Below, piece after piece: positions 5,534 to 6,302 of a stretch of 6,302 nucleotides of DNA. Positions within the stretch are counted from its first letter, which is position 1, and every line of letters starts with the position of its first letter. The DNA comes from Methanobacteriaceae archaeon (GTDB taxonomy: Archaea; Methanobacteriota; Methanobacteria; Methanobacteriales; Methanobacteriaceae), in contig JAUYBK010000059.1 of NCBI GenBank assembly GCA_030693105.1, forward strand, positions 1 through 6,302. The letters run 5' to 3'. Position numbers and translations under genes: made by a program. Below the pieces are notes generated by a model that saw only the letters and a program-made list of their open reading frames with translations, ran no database searches and had not been told where the DNA came from.

Positions 5534-6118
5534 GTGGCACACGGATCAAGATATAAGGTAGCATTCAAAAGACGAAAAGAAGGAAAAACTAATTACGGAG
5601 CTAGGTTAAAGCTTGTCAATCTGGAAAAGTGCCGACTGGTAGTTAGATCAACCAGCAAGCATACTATGGTCCAGATCATCAAAGTGAAAAAAGAAGGTGA
5701 CCAGACCCTGGTAGCCGCTCACTCCCAGGAATTAAAGGGAATGGGATGGTTAGGAAGTGGAAAAAATACCTCCTCTGCCTATCTCACCGGATATTTATGT
5801 GGTAAAAAAGCCCTCAAAGAAGGCATTGATGAGGCAGTACTGGATATAGGACTTAAAACTTCCATAAAAGGTTCCAAGGTCTACGCCGCCCTTAAAGGTG
5901 CAGTAGATGCTGGAATGAACATACCCCACAACGAAACCATCCTACCCGCTGAGGAGCGGATTCGGGGAGAAACATTAGCCCAGTACGCTCAGTCCCTGGA
6001 AAAATCAGAGTCGGAGAAGAAATTCTCCCAGTACCTGGCCCAGGGATTATCACCGGACCAATTACCGGATCACTTTGAATCCATTAAACAAAAAATAGAA
6101 GCCGAGGTAAAATCATGA
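5534..6118 (+). CDS. rpl18: Large ribosomal subunit protein uL18
   Basis: The 194-residue product has the archaeal/eukaryotic (L5-type) length of uL18, far longer than bacterial L18. It binds 5S rRNA and, with uL5, builds the central protuberance. The N-terminus MAHGSRYKVAFKRRKEGKTN is the basic 5S-binding segment. TNYGARLKL, RLVVRSTSKH and TSSAYLTGYLCGKKALKEG (residues 79-97) mark the core. VYAALKGAVDAGMNIPHNE and the helical C-terminus (residues 145-194) follow. The start is GTG at 5534, set by the purine-rich GGGGGA at 5522-5527 and by the expected N-terminus. The stop overlaps the uS5 start by four bases (ATGA), so the two are translationally coupled. Confidence 0.96.
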   Translation: MAHGSRYKVAFKRRKEGKTNYGARLKLVNLEKCRLVVRSTSKHTMVQIIKVKKEGDQTLVAAHSQELKGMGWLGSGKNTSSAYLTGYLCGKKALKEGIDEAVLDIGLKTSIKGSKVYAALKGAVDAGMNIPHNETILPAEERIRGETLAQYAQSLEKSESEKKFSQYLAQGLSPDQLPDHFESIKQKIEAEVKS

Positions 6119-6302
6119 GTAACGGGGGCAATAGAGGTAACCGTGGTGGAGGCAGTGGTAACCGTGGTGGAAGCGGACAAAACCGTGGTAACCGTGGTAA
6201 CCGACCAAATCGCGGTGGCCGTAGTCAAAAATATGAAAAACCAGAATGGGAACCCAAAACTAACCTGGGGCGCATGGTAAAGGATGGTTCCATCAAGAGT
6301 AT
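6115..6302 (+). CDS. rps5: Small ribosomal subunit protein uS5 with RG-rich N-terminal extension (3' part outside window)
   Basis: The window ends after 62 codons. uS5 lines the mRNA entry channel with uS3 and uS4 and influences decoding accuracy. Residues 45-62 (WEPKTNLGRMVKDGSIKS) match the start of the archaeal uS5 core. Before them, residues 3-36 are low-complexity, with repeated N-R-G units: NRG occurs at 6, 16, 23, 26 and 32 with near matches at 9 and 29. The stretch is built almost only from Asn, Arg, Gly and Ser. The ATG at 6115 overlaps the uL18 stop and has GAGGT (6104-6108) six bases upstream. The next in-frame ATG (6274) lies inside the core, so the extension should be translated. 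The eukaryotic orthologue also begins with an Arg/Gly-rich region. Confidence 0.93.
   Translation, partial: MSNGGNRGNRGGGSGNRGGSGQNRGNRGNRPNRGGRSQKYEKPEWEPKTNLGRMVKDGSIKS
6136..6204 (+). repeat. In-frame tandem repeats coding the uS5 extension
   Basis: Two adjacent 21-bp units (6136-6156 and 6157-6177) share their first 15 bases, GGTAACCGTGGTGGA. AACCGTGGT recurs at 6139, 6160, 6181 and 6190, the last two in direct 9-bp tandem. All units keep the reading frame, so copy-number change by slippage would only lengthen or shorten the N-terminal tail. Confidence 0.75.

Overview
The window is a stretch of an archaeal ribosomal-protein super-operon (S10/spc type), all on the + strand. The organism is most likely a methanogen of the order Methanobacteriales, probably Methanobacterium-like. 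Four things point there: archaeal/eukaryotic-only proteins (eS4, eL32, eL19); the initiation factor aIF1 and the RNase P protein Rpp29 placed between uL29 and uS17; repeated GGTGAT-type Shine-Dalgarno sites; and protein sequences that read as Methanobacteriales versions of each family. The genus is inferred from remembered family resemblance, not from a search.

Layout. Positions 1-210 hold the 3' end of the uS3 gene, which encodes a long Lys/Glu/Ala-rich tail. The order is then uL29 (264-470), aIF1/SUI1 (471-776), RNase P component 1 (838-1122), uS17 (1128-1448), uL14 (1450-1848), uL24 (1860-2213), eS4 (2215-2943), uL5 (2944-3450), uS14 (3459-3602, a 47-residue GTG-start gene), uS8 (3612-4004), uL6 (4014-4547) and eL32 (4555-4881). 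A 193-bp spacer follows (4882-5074). It carries a terminator-like hairpin with a T-run, several further inverted repeats and AT-rich promoter-like sequence. Beyond it come eL19 (5075-5521), uL18 (5534-6118) and the start of uS5 (6115-6302, cut by the window end).

Most genes are 0-12 bp apart, and several Shine-Dalgarno sites overlap the upstream stop codon, which suggests translational coupling. The exceptions are 53 bp before uL29, 61 bp before the RNase P gene (with a hairpin over its start codon) and the 193-bp spacer. The products work together: small- and large-subunit proteins, the factor that guides start-codon selection, and a subunit of the enzyme that matures tRNA 5' ends.

The gene content is ordinary core machinery, and I see no mobile element, CRISPR array, tRNA or rRNA. 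The parts worth a second look are the RG/NRG-repeat N-terminal extension of uS5 (reminiscent of the arginine/glycine-rich N-terminus of eukaryotic uS5), the charged 11-residue-periodic tail of uS3, the structured spacer before eL19, and the hairpin over the RNase P start codon.
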